DNA of 8,667 nt from CAYPTI01 sp964413525 [NCBI: uncultured bacterium] (lineage in GTDB: Bacteria; T1Sed10-126), in assembly GCA_964413525.1 (NCBI GenBank), contig CAYPTI010000002.1, positions 3,873 to 12,539 on the forward strand. Direction: 5' to 3'. Made by a program: the position numbers and the translations under genes. Below the pieces are notes generated by a model. It searched no databases. It saw nothing but the letters and a program-made list of their open reading frames with translations, and had not been told where the DNA came from. Below are positions 7,135 to 8,667 of this stretch, piece by piece. Every line of letters begins with the position of its first letter. Position 1 is the stretch's first letter.

Positions 7135-7860
7135 ATGAACCTCCATCCACCGCTGGTCGCCGCCTCGCTGTCCGGAGAGAGCGATGCCCGATGGGCCAGG
7201 GAACGGTCCCGGTTTGTCGGCATGGTTTGCCTCGGGGGGGTGTCGATGGACGCGTCCACGCGGGCGGCGTCCTCCCGGATGGTGGGCCGGGGACGCAACG
7301 AATTTCTTGTCTCCCGGCCCGAGCGATTTCTGGACCGTCAGCTTCGGTTGTTGTCGGACTGCCCCATGCTCGTCGCTTTGAACGTGCGATCGGCCACCCT
7401 CCGGGGATTTTTGCGGGCCGCCCGGATCGCCCGGGCCCACGGAGCCCTGGTTGAGATCAATGCGCACTGCCGTCAGCCGGAGATGCTGGATATCGGCTGC
7501 GGGGAGTCCCTGCTGGCCGATCCCGACAAGCTTGAGGACTGCGTTCGGGCCGTGAAGTCCCTCGGGGTCACGGTGGGGGTGAAGGGGCGATTTGAGATTA
7601 AAACCACCGATCCGGTCCGAAACTTGAACCGGGCCGCCGAGGCGGGAGCCGATTTTCTCCACGTGGACGCCATGGACAGCGAGCCCCTGCTCCGGAACCT
7701 TCGGGCGCCCTTCATCATTGCCAACAACGGGATCCGGGAGGGCCGACACGTCCGGCAGTACGCCGACTACGGAGCGGACGCGGTCAGCGTCGCTCGAGCC
7801 AGCGAGCCAGAGGACCTCCGGCGTCTGTTGCCCGAGGTGGAAGCGGTCCTGGGAGAGTAG
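7135..7860 (+). CDS. Dus-like TIM-barrel protein, archaeal NifR3-related (MJ0144-type)
   Basis: A 241-residue flavin TIM-barrel protein of the dihydrouridine-synthase superfamily, matching the archaeal NifR3-related subgroup. Counterparts of Dus landmarks are visible: EINAHCRQPEM (107-117) replaces the usual NxGCP loop and keeps a Cys (C112), GCGESLLADP (121-130) matches the GSxLxxxP segment, VGVKGRF (147-153) carries the barrel lysine K150, LHVDA (175-179) carries H177 in place of the HGRT histidine, and IIANNGI (194-200) plus GADAVSVARA (213-222) match the phosphate-binding strands. True Dus enzymes have about 320 residues with a C-terminal helical tRNA-binding domain, which is missing here, so tRNA modification is doubtful. 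The ATG follows AAGGAG (7118-7123) at 11 nt, with an in-frame stop at 7099-7101 excluding earlier starts. Its place behind cofD suggests a link to F420 or C1-carrier metabolism. Family is clear; reaction unknown. Confidence 0.8.
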   Translation: MNLHPPLVAASLSGESDARWARERSRFVGMVCLGGVSMDASTRAASSRMVGRGRNEFLVSRPERFLDRQLRLLSDCPMLVALNVRSATLRGFLRAARIARAHGALVEINAHCRQPEMLDIGCGESLLADPDKLEDCVRAVKSLGVTVGVKGRFEIKTTDPVRNLNRAAEAGADFLHVDAMDSEPLLRNLRAPFIIANNGIREGRHVRQYADYGADAVSVARASEPEDLRRLLPEVEAVLGE

Positions 7861-8080
7861 CCCCGGCTCGGACATTTACGCACGGGAGCCCGCGAACCGC
7901 CTTCGAACCGGCGGGGTTTGATCGTATTGTGTTGGTTCTTTCCGATCGGGATCGGACCGGGGTTGAACCCGAAAATTTCGAGTCGAGTTCCGGCTCGACC
8001 GACTGCCTCCCGACGGAAAGGATTTTGCCCGTACCGTGCTGAAGACCCGATCGATCCGCTATTACCCGAGGTGAACCATC
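7861..8080. other. Intergenic region rich in inverted repeats before the MscS-family gene
   Basis: This 220-bp gap contains, in series: CCGCC/GGCGG (7897-7901, 7910-7914), TCCGATC-GG-GATCGGA (7941-7956), GGGTT-G-AACCC (7960-7970), CGAAA-A-TTTCG (7970-7980) and GTCGAG/CTCGAC with a 6-nt loop (7982-7999). The operon's transcription should end here and that of the channel gene should begin here. No hairpin is followed by a T-run, so any terminator is not of the standard type. I found no convincing -35/-10 pair. No coding frame in the gap has a believable start or family match. Confidence 0.45.
7941..7956. repeat. 16-bp palindrome with a 2-bp centre
   Basis: TCCGATC-GG-GATCGGA has perfect 7-bp arms. 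Its core CGATCGGGATCG (7943-7954) agrees at 10 of 12 positions with the core of the palindrome upstream of the first operon gene (2378-2389), and the two differing positions are symmetric. It could be a dimeric regulator site, or chance in a GC-rich genome. Confidence 0.3.
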
Positions 8081-8667
8081 ATGGACATGAGCCTGTCCCG
8101 AGCCCTCGAGACCTTCCGTGAATACTTGAATATCCAGCTCTTCCAGCTGGGGGAGGAACCGATCACGCCCTTCGCCGTTTTGGTTTTTCTGGTGGTGGTC
8201 GTCCTCTCCTTCATGGTGTCAAAATACTCCAGGCACCTGTTCTCCCGGCGGTACGGTGAACGGTTGGATGCCGGAGTGGAGTACTCGATCCGGAGGTTCC
8301 TCCATTACGGAGTCATTCTCCTCGGGGTGTTTATTGCCTTTGAAACGGTGGGGATCGACCTCAGTTCGCTGACCTTCATCCTGGCGACCCTCGGGGTCGG
8401 AATCGGGTTTGGTCTTCAGAACGTAACGTCCAATTTTATTAGCGGCCTTATCCTGCTCATCGAGCGTCCCATCGCCGTTGGTGACCTGGTGACGGTTGGG
8501 GAAGAAATTGGAACCGTCCAGCGAATCAACATGCGAGCCACCGAGGTCCGGACCGTGGACAACCTCGACATGATCATTCCCAACTCGAGTTTTATCGAGG
8601 AGAACGTGGTGAACTGGGCCCACGGGGACGACCGGCTCCGGTTGCGGGTGCCCATCGGTGTCGCTTA
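8081..8667 (+). CDS. MscS-family small-conductance mechanosensitive channel (3' end cut by window edge)
   Basis: A membrane channel that opens under membrane tension and lets solutes escape during osmotic down-shock, which is relevant for a cell living in salt. The visible 195 residues include hydrophobic helices at about 29-47, 73-90 and 96-113. The Gly-rich pore helix LGVGIGFGLQ (104-113) leads into FISGLILLIERPIAVGD (119-135), the diagnostic MscS junction, and then the start of the beta domain (VTVGEEIGTVQRI, MIIPNS). The N-terminal region matches a three-helix MscS-type protein. The ATG follows GAGGTG (8068-8073) at 7 nt. The remaining beta and alpha-beta vestibule is beyond the edge. It is separated by 220 bp from the F420 genes and is probably a separate transcription unit. 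Confidence 0.92.
   Translation, partial: MDMSLSRALETFREYLNIQLFQLGEEPITPFAVLVFLVVVVLSFMVSKYSRHLFSRRYGERLDAGVEYSIRRFLHYGVILLGVFIAFETVGIDLSSLTFILATLGVGIGFGLQNVTSNFISGLILLIERPIAVGDLVTVGEEIGTVQRINMRATEVRTVDNLDMIIPNSSFIEENVVNWAHGDDRLRLRVPIGVA

Noticed and set aside
7918-8121. A 67-codon open frame running from the intergenic region into the channel gene
   Set aside because: It overlaps the well-supported MscS-family start in another frame and has no recognisable product or ribosome-binding site.
1-8667. CRISPR array, insertion sequence or phage genes
   Set aside because: I saw no regularly spaced repeats, transposase or integrase motifs, or terminal repeats on either strand.

Overview
The window carries an F420-cofactor gene cluster on the + strand, flanked by bacterial housekeeping genes. 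It most likely comes from a bacterium living in salty conditions, with moderately high GC. The bacterial assignment rests on a full FtsH protease (a family essentially absent from archaea), on clear Shine-Dalgarno sites before nearly every start, and on a sigma70-like promoter upstream of ftsH. Salt adaptation is inferred from the acidic residue content and the very acidic FtsH tail. The phylum cannot be fixed from this sequence.

Layout. Positions 1-2084 (minus): ftsH, with its C-terminus cut by the window edge. Positions 2085-2476: a 392-bp divergent intergenic region with a good promoter for ftsH, a weaker candidate for the + strand operon, a long-stem hairpin and a 14-bp palindrome. From 2477 all genes are on +: a luciferase-like, probably F420-dependent oxidoreductase (2477-3490), cofG (3589-4665), cofH (4679-6043; alternative TTG start at 4655), cofD (6037-7029, overlapping cofH by 7 bp), a short Dus-like TIM-barrel protein of the archaeal NifR3-related type (7135-7860), and an MscS-family channel (8081 to the right edge). 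A 220-bp gap before the channel is full of inverted repeats.

How the genes work together. CofG and CofH are the two radical-SAM enzymes that build the deazaflavin chromophore Fo. CofD attaches the phospholactyl-type side chain to Fo. CofC (supplies the activated side chain) and CofE (adds the glutamates) are not in the window and must be encoded elsewhere if F420 is made. The luciferase-like enzyme that opens the cluster is a plausible user of the product, so cofactor and client enzyme may be co-expressed. The Dus-like barrel protein follows at operon-like spacing and its role is unknown. CofG and CofH are separate proteins, as in archaea, not fused as in actinobacterial FbiC. From memory, CofH, CofD, the oxidoreductase and the barrel protein all look closer to haloarchaeal forms than to actinobacterial ones. 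Exchange of the cluster between haloarchaea and a halophilic bacterium is therefore a reasonable but untested reading.
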